Assembly (NCBI RefSeq): GCF_016612865.1
Contig: NZ_JAENZZ010000001.1
Span: 372,001 to 436,000, forward strand
From: Blastococcus sp. TML/M2B
Lineage (GTDB): Bacteria; Actinomycetota; Actinomycetes; Mycobacteriales; Geodermatophilaceae
Direction of reading: 5' to 3'
Length of the DNA stretch: 64,000 nt
Below, one piece after another: positions 10,038 through 19,395 of this stretch. Both the position numbers and the translations under genes were made by a program. Numbering within the stretch: the first letter of the stretch is position 1; every line of letters begins with the position of its first letter. The notes below the pieces were generated by a model. The model searched no databases. It saw only the letters and a list, made by a program, of their open reading frames with translations, and had not been told where the DNA came from.

Positions 10038-11033
10038 ATGCGCGCGCGACTCCGGATCTTCGCTCCCCTCGCGATGGTGGTGGCCCTGACCGCCGCCTGC
10101 GGGGAGTCCGGTTCCTCCGGCTCCGACGACGGCGGCAGCTCCGGCGGCTCGGCCTCGGGCGAGGCCTGCGCCCCGGTCGAGGGCGACCAGCTCGTCGTCC
10201 TCGAGGACGACGAGGAGCTCCAGAACGCCGACAACGTCATCCCGGCGGTCAACGCCGCGGCCAGCGCGGCCTCCCCGGCGCTCCTCCCGGCGCTGAACGC
10301 CGTCTCCGCGGCGCTGACCACCGACGACCTCGTCGAGCTCAACGCGGCCGTCGACGTCGAGCGCCAGAGCGCCGAGGAGGTCGCGCAGGCCTGGGTCGAG
10401 GAGTCCGGCGTCACCGACGGCCTCGAGCAGGGCAGCGGCGCCGTCGTCGTCGGCGGGTCGAACTTCACCGAGTCCACCGTGCTGGCCACGATCTACGCCG
10501 ACGTGCTCTCCGCCGCGGGCTTCGACGCCACGGTCCAGGAGGTCGGCAACCGGGAGCTGTACCTGCAGGCGCTCGAGAGCGGGCAGATCCAGGTCTTCCC
10601 CGAGTACCTCTCCACCCTGACCGAGTTCCTGGAGGACGACGCCGAGAGCGAGATCGCCTCCGGTGACGTCGACGCCACCCTGGCCGCCCTCCAGCCCCTC
10701 GCCGAGGCCAACGGGCTGGTCGTCGGGGAGCCCTCGGAGGCCGCCGACCAGAACGCCTTCGCGGTCACCCAGGCCTTCGCCGACGAGCTCGGCGTCACCA
10801 CGCTCTCGGAGCTGGCCGACGCGTGCGGCGACGGTTCGCTGGTCCTCGGCGGCCCGGCCGAGTGCCCCGAGCGGCCGTTCTGCCAGCCGGGCCTCGAGGA
10901 GACCTACGGCCTGGAGTTCGACAGCTTCCGCGAGCTCGACGCGGGCGGCCCGCTCACCAAGGCCGCCCTCCAGCAGGGCGAGATTTCGATCGGCCTGGTC
11001 TTCAGCTCCGACGGCGCGCTCGCCCAGGACTGA
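10038..11033 (+). CDS. opuCC: Osmoprotectant-binding lipoprotein, circularly permuted OpuC-type
   Basis: 331-residue substrate-binding lipoprotein. The signal peptide ends in the lipobox 'LTAAC' with C21 as the lipidated cysteine, followed by a Gly/Ser linker. Order of parts is unusual. Residues about 50-130 ('QLVVLEDDEELQNADNV', 'LNAVSAALTTDDLVELN') match what I know as the C-terminal end of ordinary OpuC/ProX-type binding proteins. Residues about 135-331 begin with 'VVVGGSNFTESTVLATIYA', normally the N-terminal start, and stop at 'GLVFSSDGALAQD', just where the LVVLEDD segment would normally follow. I read this as a circular permutation that keeps the same fold. ATG 10038 was chosen for the signal peptide. 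The two permease genes precede it. Confidence 0.85.
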   Translation: MRARLRIFAPLAMVVALTAACGESGSSGSDDGGSSGGSASGEACAPVEGDQLVVLEDDEELQNADNVIPAVNAAASAASPALLPALNAVSAALTTDDLVELNAAVDVERQSAEEVAQAWVEESGVTDGLEQGSGAVVVGGSNFTESTVLATIYADVLSAAGFDATVQEVGNRELYLQALESGQIQVFPEYLSTLTEFLEDDAESEIASGDVDATLAALQPLAEANGLVVGEPSEAADQNAFAVTQAFADELGVTTLSELADACGDGSLVLGGPAECPERPFCQPGLEETYGLEFDSFRELDAGGPLTKAALQQGEISIGLVFSSDGALAQD

Positions 11034-11046
11034 GCGAGCCCGGAGA

Positions 11047-11128
11047 CCGTCCTCCCTCACCGCCGAGCGTCCTCCCTCGTGGTGGGCGGTGAGGGAGGAC
11101 GCTCGATGATCAGGTGACCTGATCCCGG
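11047..11128 (-). repeat. Dispersed palindromic repeat, copy A
   Basis: One of three copies of a repeat of about 82 bp. Read on the minus strand it starts with a 17-bp palindrome GATCAGGTCACCTGATC (one unpaired central base), then a hairpin made of GAGCGTCCTCCCTCACCGC and a near-complementary GAGGGAGGACGCTC, then another direct copy of GGTGAGGGAGGACG. This copy lies between the convergent ends of opuCC and the DUF1684 gene. Alignment by eye with the copies at 22275 and 57603 shows well over 80% identity. It might double as a bidirectional terminator here, but copy C lies in a divergent promoter region, so that is not its general role. Confidence 0.8.
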
Positions 11129-11129
11129 C

Positions 11130-11738
11130 TCAGTACCACCCGCCGCCGGGGGGCAGCTGCTCCCCGGCGGCGACCGGTGCAGCGAGCCGGTTGCCCTCGG
11201 GTGCCAGCGGGCAGGACCAGCGCGGGTCGTAGGCGCAGGACGGGTGGTAGGCCAGGTTGAGGTCGACCACCAGCCGGTCGCCGGTGCCGCCCAGGTCGGC
11301 GCCCTTGACCGTGTCGAGCAGGTAGCGCCCACCGCCGTAGGTGGTGCGTCCGGCCGAGCCGTCGCGCAGCGGCAGGAAGACCCCGCCGCCGTACAGCGCG
11401 ACCCACCACACGTCGAGCCGGCCCAGCCCGGGCAGCGACACCGCCCCGATGCGTTCCAGGGGCACGATCCCGTCGGCCGCCGTCGGGACCTCCAGGCGGG
11501 CCGCCCCGGCGGGCTCCAGCACCGGCTCGAACCGGAGCGCGGGGTCGTAGGGGGCGAACGGCAGCCCGTCGAACGACGCCCGCGCGGCGGCGTCCAGGGG
11601 CGAGTCGGGGTGCCCGGCGAACAGCTCGTCCCGCCCGTCGCGCCAGGTGCGCCAGCCGCTCTCCGGATCGGCGGCCGCGCGCGCGGCGGCGTAGAGGGCG
11701 GCGGTGCGGCGGCGCCAGTCCAGCAGCGAGAGGGTCAC
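11130..11738 (-). CDS. DUF1684 family protein
   Basis: Cytosolic protein of 202 residues with the hallmark C-terminal region of DUF1684: 'YGGGRYLLDTVKGADLG' near residue 136, 'LNLAYHPSCAYDP' near 163 and 'CPLAPEGNRL' near 179. An N-terminal 'WRTWRDGRDELFAGHPDSPL' stretch is also typical. No enzymatic activity is firmly assigned to the family. It starts at ATG 11738 and is divergent from the DUF6779-like gene, with an 89-bp gap. It ends 2 bp from repeat copy A. It is not part of the conserved block and sits with the OpuC genes in what looks like an inserted segment. Confidence 0.82.
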   Translation of the reverse strand: MTLSLLDWRRRTAALYAAARAAADPESGWRTWRDGRDELFAGHPDSPLDAAARASFDGLPFAPYDPALRFEPVLEPAGAARLEVPTAADGIVPLERIGAVSLPGLGRLDVWWVALYGGGVFLPLRDGSAGRTTYGGGRYLLDTVKGADLGGTGDRLVVDLNLAYHPSCAYDPRWSCPLAPEGNRLAAPVAAGEQLPPGGGWY

Positions 11739-11815
11739 CGGGCCACTGTCGCAGGAGGCCGCGACGGCGGCAGGCCGCCGGCCGCCGGAAGGCGGACGGC
11801 GAGGTGCTGCGCCGC

Positions 11816-11821
11816 TACTCT
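11816..11821 (+). promoter_or_regulatory. Probable leaderless -10 element of the DUF6779-like gene
   Basis: TACTCT lies six bases upstream of the ATG at 11828. In actinobacteria a TANNNT hexamer at this distance usually places the transcription start at the first base of the start codon, so the mRNA would be leaderless. The lack of a purine-rich ribosome-binding site before this ATG agrees. Confidence 0.5.
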
Positions 11822-11827
11822 TGGTGC

Positions 11828-13256
11828 ATGCCCCGCGCCCTGGACGACGACGCCGCAGCCGGGGGCACGGACCGCCTCGGCCGGCGCGCCCTCGTCGTCG
11901 GCGCGGGCTTCCTGCTGGCGGTCGGTGCCACGCTCGCGGTCTTCCTCACCGACAACCCCCAGCACCTCCGGGTCGCCGTCGTCGCCGTGGCCTGGGCGTT
12001 CGTCCTGGCGACCTTCGCCGCCGGCCGCCGCACGGGCGACCGGGCGGCCGCCGCGGCCCGCGAGGGGCAGCTGCGCCGGGCCTACGAGCACGAGCTGGAC
12101 CTCGAGGTCGCCGCGCGCCGCGAGTACGAGCTGCAGCTGGAGACCGAGCTCCGCCGGGAGAGCGAGCAGGCCATGCGCGCGGAGCTCGACGCGCTCCGCG
12201 CCGAGCTGGCCGCCCTCGCCCGGCTGCGCGAGCAGGTGGCCGGCGTGGCCGCGCTGGGCGCCGAGGCCGGAGGGCTGGCCGGGTTGCGCGACGAGGTCGC
12301 CCGGGTGGCCGCGATGCGCGACGACCTCGCCGCGCTCGGCGCCCTGCGGCAGGAGCTGGGCCAGCTGCACGAGCTGCGCGCCGACATGGGCCGGCTGCGC
12401 GCCGAGCTGACCGAGCAGCTCTCCTCGGAGATGCTCATCGAGCGGATCGTCATGCGCACCCAGGCCAGCCGGGTGCCGGGGCGAGGCGACGCGCACGCTG
12501 GACGCCGTCTGGTCGGGGGAGGAGCCGCGCGAGCTCACCGGCGGCTGGCCGGCCGTCCGCCTCGACGAGCCGCGGGAGACCCGCCAGGTCGAGCAGGTGC
12601 GGGTCGAGCGGACCGAGGTCCGGCCGGGTCCGGCCACGACGGTGTTCCCGGGTGCGCAGCCAGCCCGGCTGGCGCCGCCGCCGATGCCGGCGGCCCAGGC
12701 CCAGGCCCCGGTTCAGGCCCCGGTTCCGGCCCCCGCCCCGCCCGCACCCCCGGCGACGACCTCGTTCCCGCTGCTGCCGCCGGCCGAACCGGTGGAGCCC
12801 CTCGCGCCGCTGCCGGTCGCGCCGGTCCCGCCGCCGCCGTCCCCGCTGGACTGGCTGGTGGCCCGCGAGCTGCTCGACACCCCCGCCGCGCCGGCGGAGC
12901 GCCCGGCGCCCCCGCGGCCGGAGGTGCGGCCGTCCCCGCGCCGCCGCCGCGGCGACGACGCCGAGCTGCCCGCCGCGGACGCGCTGACCGCCGAGCGGCC
13001 GGCACCGGTGGCCGGGCGGCCGCGGATCGAGGACCGCGGCGGCTACCGGATCGCGATGCCCGCCCCCGTGCCCGACGCGCAGCCCGCCCCGGCGCCGCCG
13101 GCCGGTCCGGAGACCTCTCCGGGCAGCAGCAACCGGCTGGCCGAGATCCTGGCCGAGAACGGCGTCAGCGCCGCCGGGGGTGGCCGCCGTCGGCGCCGCT
13201 ACCGCGAGGAGGGCGACGCCGACGACGTCCTGTCGCGGGTGCTCGGCCGCGACTGA
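11828..13256 (+). CDS. DUF6779-like membrane protein with coiled coil and Pro/Ala-rich tail (apparent frameshift)
   Basis: Two hydrophobic helices near residues 20-40 and 48-64 are followed by a long Glu/Arg/Leu coiled coil (about 70-210) with imperfect heptad-like repeats such as 'LRAELAALARLREQ'. After that comes a long disordered Pro/Ala-rich, then Arg-rich tail ending 'DDVLSRVLGRD'. The position just before the DUF2520-panC-panD genes is that of Rv3604c, a transmembrane Ala/Arg/Pro-rich protein, which I recall as a DUF6779 member. The frame breaks in a run of four G at 12478-12481; three G would join 'ASRVPG' to 'EATRTLDAVWSG', giving about 475 residues. Function is unknown; the topology suggests a scaffold at the membrane. 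Confidence 0.65.
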
Positions 13257-13261
13257 GGGGC

Positions 13262-14011
13262 TCAGCGACCCCGGGAGCCCGACCCGCCGTCGAGCACGAT
13301 GGTCTGCCCGGTGACCCAGCCGGCGCCGTCGCCGAGCAGGTAGGCCGCGGCCTCGCCGACGTCCTCGGGGACGCCCAGCCGGCCCACGGGGTAGCTCGCG
13401 GCGACCTCGGCCTCGCGGCCCTCGTACAGGGCCTCGGCGAAGCGGGTCTTCACCACGGCCGGGGCGACCGCGTTGACGCGCACCTTCGGGCCCATCTCGA
13501 CGGCCAGCTGCGTGGTCAGGTTGATGACCGCGGCCTTGCTCACGCCGTAGCCGCCGATCATCGGCGACGACCGCAGGCCGGCCACCGAGGCCACGAACAG
13601 CACCGAGCCGCCGTGCTCGGACATCCACGCCCGCCAGGCCTGCTGCACGAGGTCGAGCGAGGCGACGACGTTGGTGTCGAGGATCTTGCGGAAGGCGTCG
13701 GGCTCCAGGTCCATCATCGGGCCGTAGACCGGGTTGATGCCGACGTTCCCGACCAGCATGTCGAGGCTGCCGAACGTCTCGATCGCGGTGCGTACCGCTG
13801 TGGCGCGGTGCTCCGCGTCGCCCGCGTTGCCCGCGACGGCCACGGCCACGTCGGGTCCGCCGAGCTCCTCGACCGCCGCGGCGAGCGCCTCGGGCTTGCG
13901 GGCGGTCAGGACCACCTTGGCCCCGCGCTTCACCAGGCTGTGGGCGATGCCCAGGCCGATCCCGCGGCTGCCGCCGGTCACCAGGGCGGTCCGCCCCTCC
14001 ATCTCGCTCAC
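13262..14011 (-). CDS. SDR family oxidoreductase
   Basis: Short-chain dehydrogenase/reductase of 249 residues. Rossmann motif TGGSRGIG sits near residues 12-19, the NAG-type segment near 87 reads 'VGNVGINP', and the catalytic Ser (in 'SVAGL') and Y-x3-K ('YGVSK', near 153) are present. The C-terminal 'VTGQTIVLDGGSG' is standard for this family. The substrate cannot be predicted. GTG 14011 is preceded by AGGAGG. The gene is convergent with the DUF6779-like gene (5-bp gap) and interrupts the gene order seen in mycobacteria, so it is probably an insertion. Confidence 0.9.
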   Translation of the reverse strand: MSEMEGRTALVTGGSRGIGLGIAHSLVKRGAKVVLTARKPEALAAAVEELGGPDVAVAVAGNAGDAEHRATAVRTAIETFGSLDMLVGNVGINPVYGPMMDLEPDAFRKILDTNVVASLDLVQQAWRAWMSEHGGSVLFVASVAGLRSSPMIGGYGVSKAAVINLTTQLAVEMGPKVRVNAVAPAVVKTRFAEALYEGREAEVAASYPVGRLGVPEDVGEAAAYLLGDGAGWVTGQTIVLDGGSGSRGR

Positions 14012-14287
14012 GAGTCCTCCTCGCCGTTGGGGTGTTCCCGGTCACGGTAGGGGCGGCCCCCCGCGGGGTGGCGGCCCCCTCGGGTGAGCCATGCCACACC
14101 CCCTGCGCGTTGCGCATACGGACGAGGGAGTTCCAGACTCGCCCACGGCGTTCTCCCTGCGCGACACCCGACCGGTTGCAGCAGGACCCGCCCGCACGAT
14201 CCGCCCGACCCGCACGACCCGGCTCCCGACCCTGGGTGCCGAACCGACGTCCGGTACCCGCGAGGGACTGGAACGAGAGGTGCACCG

Positions 14288-15233
14288 ATGCCTGCTGCCC
14301 GCAGGAACCCCCGCGCCGCCGGGATCCCCGACGCGCACGACGCCCCCGCCCGTCTGCGCGTGGGCATCATCGGCGCCGGCCGCGTCGGTGCCGTCCTCGG
14401 CGCCGCGCTCTCCGCCGCCGGTCACGACGTCGTCGCCGCCTCCGGCCTGTCGGCCGCCTCGCACCTGCGCGCGGCCCGTCTGCTGCCCGGCGTCCCGCTG
14501 CTGCCCGCCGACCAGGTGGTCGCCGCTGCCGACCTCGTCGTCCTCGCCGTCCCCGACGACACGCTCCCCGGGCTGGTCGCCGGCCTCGCCGAGACCGGTG
14601 CCTGGCGCGCCGGCCAGCTGGCCTTCCACACCTCCGGAGCGCACGGCCTGGCCGTGCTCGCCCCGGCCGAGCGGGCCGGCGTGCTGCCGCTCGCCCTGCA
14701 CCCCGCCATGACGTTCACCGGCGCCGTCGAGGACGCCGACCGGCTCTCCGGCTCGCCCTTCGGGGTGACCAGCGCCCCGGCCTACCGGCCGGTCGCCGAG
14801 ACCCTGGTCCTGGAGATGGGCGGCGAGCCGTTCTTCGTGGCCGAGGCCGACCGGACGCTGTACCACGCGGCCCTGGTCACCGGCGCCAACCACCTGGTCA
14901 CCCTGGTCGCGGAGGCGGCGGACCTGCTGCGCACCGCGGGGGTCGCCGAGCCGGCGCGGATCCTGGCGCCGCTGCTGACCCGCCGCCCTGGACAACGGGC
15001 TGCGCCGCGGCGACAGCGGCCTCACCGGCCCGGTCAGCCGCGGGGACGTCGGCACCGTCGGCCGCCACCTCGAGACGCTCACCGAGCGCGCTCCCGAGTC
15101 GGTCGCCGCCTACGTGGCGATGGCGCACCGCACCACCGAGCGGGCGCTGGCCGCGGGCCGGCTCAAGCCGCACGAGGGGGCGCCGCTGCTCGACCTGCTG
15201 GCCGCCTCCCGTGACGAGGCGGGCTCCCGGTGA
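14288..15233 (+). CDS. DUF2520 / Rossmann-like protein, ProC-like (apparent frameshift)
   Basis: NAD(P)-binding Rossmann protein with N-terminal '[17 protein letters not shown]' near residue 22 and a C-terminal helical DUF2520 region ('LHPAMTFTG', '[15 protein letters not shown]', '[16 protein letters not shown]'). Members neighbour panC and are often annotated as oxidoreductases; the counterpart Rv3603c lies in the same place. Ketopantoate reductase-like activity has been suggested for such genes but is unproven. The frame breaks at the C run 14979-14981. Removing one C joins 'ILAPLLT' to 'AALDNGL' and gives about 315 residues. ATG 14288 follows a GAGAGGTG sequence. It overlaps panC by 4 bp (GTGA). 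Confidence 0.82.
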
Positions 15234-16088
15234 CCGCGGTGCGCGGCACCCCCGCCGTCGCCGAGACGGTCGCCGACCTGCGCGAGCTGCTCGCCGCGCT
15301 GCCCGGACCGGTCGCGCTGGTGCCGACCATGGGCGCGCTGCACGAGGGCCACCGCACGCTGGTGCGCGCCGCCCGCGAGCGCGCGGCCACCGTCGTCGTC
15401 TCGGTGTTCGTCAACCCGACCCAGTTCGCCCCGGGTGAGGACTTCGACCGCTACCCCCGCACCTGGGACGCCGACCTCGCGGCGCTGGCCGAGGAGGGCG
15501 CCGACGTGGTGTTCCACCCGCCGGTCGACGAGGTCTACCCGCCCGCCGCGGTCGGGGTGACCGTCGACCCCGGCCCGCTCGGCTCGGTGCTGGAGGGCGC
15601 GGTCCGCCCCGGGCACTTCGCCGGCGTGCTGACCGTCGTCGCCAAGCTGTTCGGCCTGGTGCGCCCCGACACCGCCTGCTTCGGCGAGAAGGACTACCAG
15701 CAGCTCACCCTCGTGCGCGCCATGGCGCGGGAGCTGGCGCTGCCGGTCGAGGTGGTCGGCGTGCCGACCGTGCGGGAGGACGACGGCCTGGCGCTGTCCA
15801 GCCGCAACCGCTACCTGGACCCGGAGCAGCGGGCCGCCGCCGCGACGATCTCCGCCGCGCTGCGCGCGGGAGCCGCGGCCGGCCCGCAGGGCGCCGACGC
15901 CGTCCTGGCCGCCGCCCGCGCCGTGCTCGCCGAGCGCCCCGACCTGCTCCAGGACTACCTCGAGCTCACCGATACCGATCCTGGGGCCGGCGCCCGCCGC
16001 CGGTCCCGCCCGCCTGCTGGTCGCCGTCCGCGCCGGCAGCACCCGGCTCCTCGACAACACCGCCGTCCGACTGGGAGACCCCCGATGA
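15230..16088 (+). CDS. panC: Pantothenate synthetase (apparent frameshift near the 3' end)
   Basis: Ligates pantoate and beta-alanine using ATP, the last step of pantothenate synthesis. Visible: '[15 protein letters not shown]' with the HxGH motif near residues 28-42, '[16 protein letters not shown]', 'GEKDYQQL' and the KMSKS-like 'LSSRNRYL'. The frame breaks near 15980-15981, where one extra C turns the expected '[21 protein letters not shown]' region (written here from the alternate frame) into a read-through into panD. Without it the protein has about 285 residues and ends in TGA at 16086-16088, overlapping the panD ATG. Only the C-terminal 35 residues are affected. Confidence 0.94.
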
Positions 16089-16510
16089 TGCGCACGATGC
16101 TCAAGTCCAAGATCCACCGTGCGACGGTGACCCAGGCCGACCTGCACTACGTCGGCTCGGTCACGGTGGACGAGGACCTCCTCGACGCCGCCGACCTCAT
16201 CCCCGGCGAGCAGGTCGCCATCGTCGACATCACCAACGGCGCCCGGCTGGAGACCTACGTGATCCCGGGCGAGCGCGGCACCGGCGTGATCGGCATCAAC
16301 GGCGCCGCCGCGCACCTCGTGCACCCCGGCGACCTGGTCATCCTGATCAGCTACGGGCTCATGGACGAGACCGAGGCCAAGAGCTACATCCCCACGGTCG
16401 TGCACGTGGACGCCGACAACCGGGTCGTGGAGCTCGGCGGCGACCCGTCGGCCCCCGTGCCCGGGGCGACCGACCAGCGGCGCAGCGACCTCGGCGTCCC
16501 GGTCCGGTGA
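16085..16510 (+). CDS. panD: Aspartate 1-decarboxylase
   Basis: Makes beta-alanine from aspartate for PanC. The 141-residue proenzyme contains the self-cleavage site Gly-Ser in '[11 protein letters not shown]' near residues 20-30, which produces the pyruvoyl group, plus '[12 protein letters not shown]', '[12 protein letters not shown]' and 'GAAAHLV' family segments. ATG 16085 overlaps the panC stop (ATGA); a second ATG follows directly. The upstream in-frame extension is the frameshifted panC end, not a genuine fusion. The C-terminal tail of about 25 residues is Asp/Pro/Arg-rich, as in mycobacterial PanD. Confidence 0.96.
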   Translation: MMRTMLKSKIHRATVTQADLHYVGSVTVDEDLLDAADLIPGEQVAIVDITNGARLETYVIPGERGTGVIGINGAAAHLVHPGDLVILISYGLMDETEAKSYIPTVVHVDADNRVVELGGDPSAPVPGATDQRRSDLGVPVR

Positions 16511-16535
16511 CCGCCCGGCCGGGGAGGACGCGGCC

Positions 16536-17324
16536 GTGCTGCTGACCGTCGACGTCGGCAACAGCCAGACCGTCCTCGCCACGTTCGACGGCGCCACGCG
16601 GGTCGGCTCGTGGCGGGTCACCACCGCGCCGCGGGCGACCTCCGACGAGCTGCTCATGCTCTGGCGCGGGCTGCTCCGCGACACCACGGTCACCGGCGTC
16701 GCCGCGTGCTCGGCGGTGCCGGCGCTGCTGCCCGCGCTGCGCCGGCTGATGGACTCCCTCGAGGTGCCGGTGGTCCTCATCGGCCCCGGCGTGCGCACCG
16801 GCGTCCCCCTGCACGTGGACAACCCGCGGGAGGTCGGTGCCGACCGCGTGGTCACCGCGCTGGCCGCCCACGAGCTGTTCGGGCGCGGCCCCGACGGCGC
16901 CGGGCGGCCGGTCGTCGTCGTCGACTTCGGGACCTCGACCAACGTCGACGCCGTCGGCCCCGGCGGGCAGTTCCTCGGTGGCGCGCTGGCCCCGGGCGTC
17001 GTGGTCAGCCACGACGCGCTGGCCTCCCGCGCCGCCCAGCTGCGCTCGGTGGAGCTCACCGCCCCGCCGCACGCCATCGGCAAGAACACCGTCAGCGCGC
17101 TGCAGTCCGGGCTGGTGCTCGGCTTCGCCGGGCTCGTCGACGGGCTGGTCGCGCGCATCGCGGCGGAGCTCGTCGCGCAGTTCGGCACCCCGCCGGTCGT
17201 CGTCGCCACCGGCGGCCTGGCCCCGCTGATCGCCGACAACTGCCGGACGATCTCCGAACGGGAGCCCGACCTCACCGTGCACGGCCTGCGCCTGGCCTTC
17301 GAGCGGCAGCAGGCGCGCCCGTAG
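16536..17324 (+). CDS. coaX: Type III pantothenate kinase
   Basis: Phosphorylates pantothenate in the first step of CoA synthesis; type III enzymes belong to the ASKHA fold. The 262-residue protein has the phosphate motif '[11 protein letters not shown]' at the N-terminus, 'NPREVGADR' near residue 92, '[14 protein letters not shown]' near 128 and a 'TGGLAPLIA' segment near 226. GTG 16536 is 25 bp from panD, so panC-panD-coaX form one pathway operon. The TAG stop doubles as the first three bases of a TAGGCT -10 element for lysS. Confidence 0.95.
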   Translation: MLLTVDVGNSQTVLATFDGATRVGSWRVTTAPRATSDELLMLWRGLLRDTTVTGVAACSAVPALLPALRRLMDSLEVPVVLIGPGVRTGVPLHVDNPREVGADRVVTALAAHELFGRGPDGAGRPVVVVDFGTSTNVDAVGPGGQFLGGALAPGVVVSHDALASRAAQLRSVELTAPPHAIGKNTVSALQSGLVLGFAGLVDGLVARIAAELVAQFGTPPVVVATGGLAPLIADNCRTISEREPDLTVHGLRLAFERQQARP

Positions 17325-17327
17325 GCT
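17322..17327 (+). promoter_or_regulatory. Probable leaderless -10 element of lysS
   Basis: TAGGCT begins at the coaX stop codon TAG and lies eight bases before the lysS GTG at 17336. No ribosome-binding site fits in the C-rich gap between them, so a leaderless lysS transcript is likely. A weak -35-like TTCGAG lies about 18 bases upstream. Confidence 0.5.
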
Positions 17328-17335
17328 CGGCCCCC

Positions 17336-18859
17336 GTGAACGACGCACCGAACGGCCCGGCCGCGGACGACGACGGCAGTATCGACGAGCTGCCCGAGCA
17401 GATGCGGGTGCGCCGCGCCAAGCTCGACCGGCTGCGCGACTCCGGGGTCGACCCCTACCCGGTGACCGTCCCGCGGACGACGACGCTGGCCGCGGTCCGC
17501 GCCGCGCACCCCGACCTCGAGCCGGACACCATGACCGGCGAGCAGGTCGGCGTCACCGGCCGGGTCATCTTCTTCCGCAACACCGGCAAGCTGTGCTTCG
17601 CGACGCTGCGCGAGGGCGACGCCGAGCTGCAGGTGATGCTCTCTCGCGACCGCGTCGGCGAGGAGTCGCTGGCGGCGTGGAAGGCCGACGTCGACCTCGG
17701 GGACCACGTGCTGGTCACCGGCGAGGTCGGGACGTCGCGCCGCGGGGAGCTGTCGGTGTTCGCCGGCTCGTGGCAGCTGACCGCCAAGGCGCTGCGCCCG
17801 CTGCCGGTGGCGCACAAGCCGATGAGCGAGGAGCTGCGGGTCCGCCGCCGCTACGTCGACCTGATCGTGCGCGACGAGGCGCGCCGCACCGTGCGCCAGC
17901 GCGCCACGGTGATGTCCTCGCTGCGCGCCGGGCTCACCGCGCGCGGCTACCTCGAGGTCGAGACGCCGATGCTGCAGACGGTGCACGGCGGTGCCGCCGC
18001 CCGGCCGTTCCGCACGCACATGAACGCCTTCGACCTGGATCTGTACCTGCGCATCGCGCCCGAGCTGTTCCTCAAGCGCTGCATCGTCGGCGGGCTGGAC
18101 CGCGTCTTCGAGATCAACCGCAACTTCCGCAACGAGGGCGCGGACAGCTCGCACTCGCCGGAATTCGCGATGCTCGAGGCCTACCAGGCCTATGCGGACT
18201 ACCAGGAGATGGCGACGGTCACCCGCGAGCTGATCCAGGACGCGTCGGTCGCGCTGTTCGGCGACCACACCGCCCGGCACCACGACGGCACCGAGGTGGA
18301 CCTGTCCGGGGAGTGGCCGCAGATCCCGCTGTACACCGCGGTCTCCGACGCGGTGGGGGAGGAGATCACGCCGGAGACGCCGATCGCGACGCTGCGCGCG
18401 GTCGCCGAACGGCACGACGTCGGCGTCGATCCCGCGTGGCTGCCCGGAAAGGTCGTCGAGGAGATCTTCGAGGCACTGGTGCAGGACTCGCTGCAGTCGC
18501 CGACCTTCGTCATCGACTACCCGGTGGACACCTCGCCGCTCACCCGCGCGCACCGGACGACGCCGGGGCTCGCGGAGAAGTGGGACCTCTACATCGGGGG
18601 CATCGAGCGGGCCACCGCCTACTCCGAGCTGGTCGACCCGGTCGTGCAGCGGGAACGGTTCACCGCCCAGGCCGTGCTGGCCGCCGCCGGCGACCCCGAG
18701 GCCATGGCACTGGACGAGGACTTCCTGGAGGCGCTCGAGTACGGAATGCCGCCGACCGGCGGTATGGGCATGGGCATGGACCGCCTCATGATGACCCTCA
18801 CCGGACTGGGTATTCGCGAGACCATCCTCTTCCCGCTGGTCCGCCCCCTCACTTCCTGA
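17336..18859 (+). CDS. lysS: Lysine--tRNA ligase, class II
   Basis: Charges tRNA-Lys with lysine. The 507-residue enzyme has an N-terminal OB-fold anticodon-binding domain (about 55-165, '[20 protein letters not shown]') and a class II catalytic domain with motif 2 '[12 protein letters not shown]' near 262, '[13 protein letters not shown]' and motif 3 '[13 protein letters not shown]' near 475. GTG 17336 sits 11 bp after coaX. The leading 20 residues are acidic and variable. The coaX-lysS-lsr2-clpC order equals that in M. tuberculosis. Confidence 0.97.
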   Translation: MNDAPNGPAADDDGSIDELPEQMRVRRAKLDRLRDSGVDPYPVTVPRTTTLAAVRAAHPDLEPDTMTGEQVGVTGRVIFFRNTGKLCFATLREGDAELQVMLSRDRVGEESLAAWKADVDLGDHVLVTGEVGTSRRGELSVFAGSWQLTAKALRPLPVAHKPMSEELRVRRRYVDLIVRDEARRTVRQRATVMSSLRAGLTARGYLEVETPMLQTVHGGAAARPFRTHMNAFDLDLYLRIAPELFLKRCIVGGLDRVFEINRNFRNEGADSSHSPEFAMLEAYQAYADYQEMATVTRELIQDASVALFGDHTARHHDGTEVDLSGEWPQIPLYTAVSDAVGEEITPETPIATLRAVAERHDVGVDPAWLPGKVVEEIFEALVQDSLQSPTFVIDYPVDTSPLTRAHRTTPGLAEKWDLYIGGIERATAYSELVDPVVQRERFTAQAVLAAAGDPEAMALDEDFLEALEYGMPPTGGMGMGMDRLMMTLTGLGIRETILFPLVRPLTS

Positions 18860-19016
18860 ACCATTGCGAGAACCCGAGTTTCTGTTACCGCTCCATTCAG
18901 TGACTTAGTCGAACGGGTGCGACTAATGGTCGACCGATGTGGTTTGATGATTTCGTCGCCGACGGCGACGCACCCATCCGATCACGGGGCTGGGAAAACA
19001 GAAGTGAGGAACGTGA
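18860..19016 (+). promoter_or_regulatory. AT-rich lsr2 upstream region with TTAGTCG inverted repeat
   Basis: This 157-bp gap is visibly richer in A and T than its surroundings. It includes a perfect inverted repeat TTAGTCG (18905-18911) / CGACTAA (18920-18926) with an 8-base spacer, followed by 'GGTTTGATGATTTCG'. Lsr2 prefers AT-rich DNA, so autoregulation is a reasonable inference; alternatively, the palindrome is the site of a dedicated regulator. No clear -35/-10 pair was assigned. Confidence 0.45.
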
Positions 19017-19373
19017 ATGGCTCGCAAGGTACAGGTCATCCTGAGTGACGACCTCGACGAGAATCTCCCCGCCGACGAGACCGTGAGCTTCTCGCTCGAC
19101 GGCACCTCGTACGAGATCGACCTCGCCGAGAAGAACGCCGCCGAACTGCGCGACGCGTTCTCCCGCTACGTGTCGGCCGCCCGCAAGGTCGGCCGTGGCA
19201 GCCGCGGCAGCGGTGGCGCCTCCGGCGGTGGCCGCTCGCGCGCGACCGGCGGCCGCATGGACCGCGAGCAGGCCGGCGCGATCCGCGACTGGGCCCGCAA
19301 GAACGGCCACCAGGTCAGCGACCGCGGCCGCATCCCGGCCGGTGTGGTCGAGGCCTACGAGGCCGCGCACTGA
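19017..19373 (+). CDS. lsr2: Nucleoid-associated protein Lsr2
   Basis: H-NS-like DNA-bridging protein that silences AT-rich and acquired genes. The 118-residue product has the N-terminal beta-sheet dimerisation domain ('[14 protein letters not shown]', '[16 protein letters not shown]'), a Gly/Arg/Ser-rich linker around residues 58-80, and the DNA-binding domain '[19 protein letters not shown]' in which RGR inserts into the minor groove. ATG 19017 is preceded by a GAGGAACG-type site. It stands alone between the lysS end and a strong hairpin terminator. Confidence 0.96.
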   Translation: MARKVQVILSDDLDENLPADETVSFSLDGTSYEIDLAEKNAAELRDAFSRYVSAARKVGRGSRGSGGASGGGRSRATGGRMDREQAGAIRDWARKNGHQVSDRGRIPAGVVEAYEAAH

Positions 19374-19395
19374 GCCGTTCCACCCGCACGTCCGA

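Noticed and set aside
15230-16510. PanC-PanD fusion protein
   Set aside because: The continuous frame arises only from the extra C near 15980. The true panC stop and panD start overlap as ATGA at 16085-16088.
15110-18553. Very long minus-strand open frame (over 1100 codons) across panC to lysS
   Set aside because: It mirrors highly conserved plus-strand genes. In 75% GC DNA antisense frames stay open by chance, and its composition is Arg/Ala/Gly-rich with no domain.
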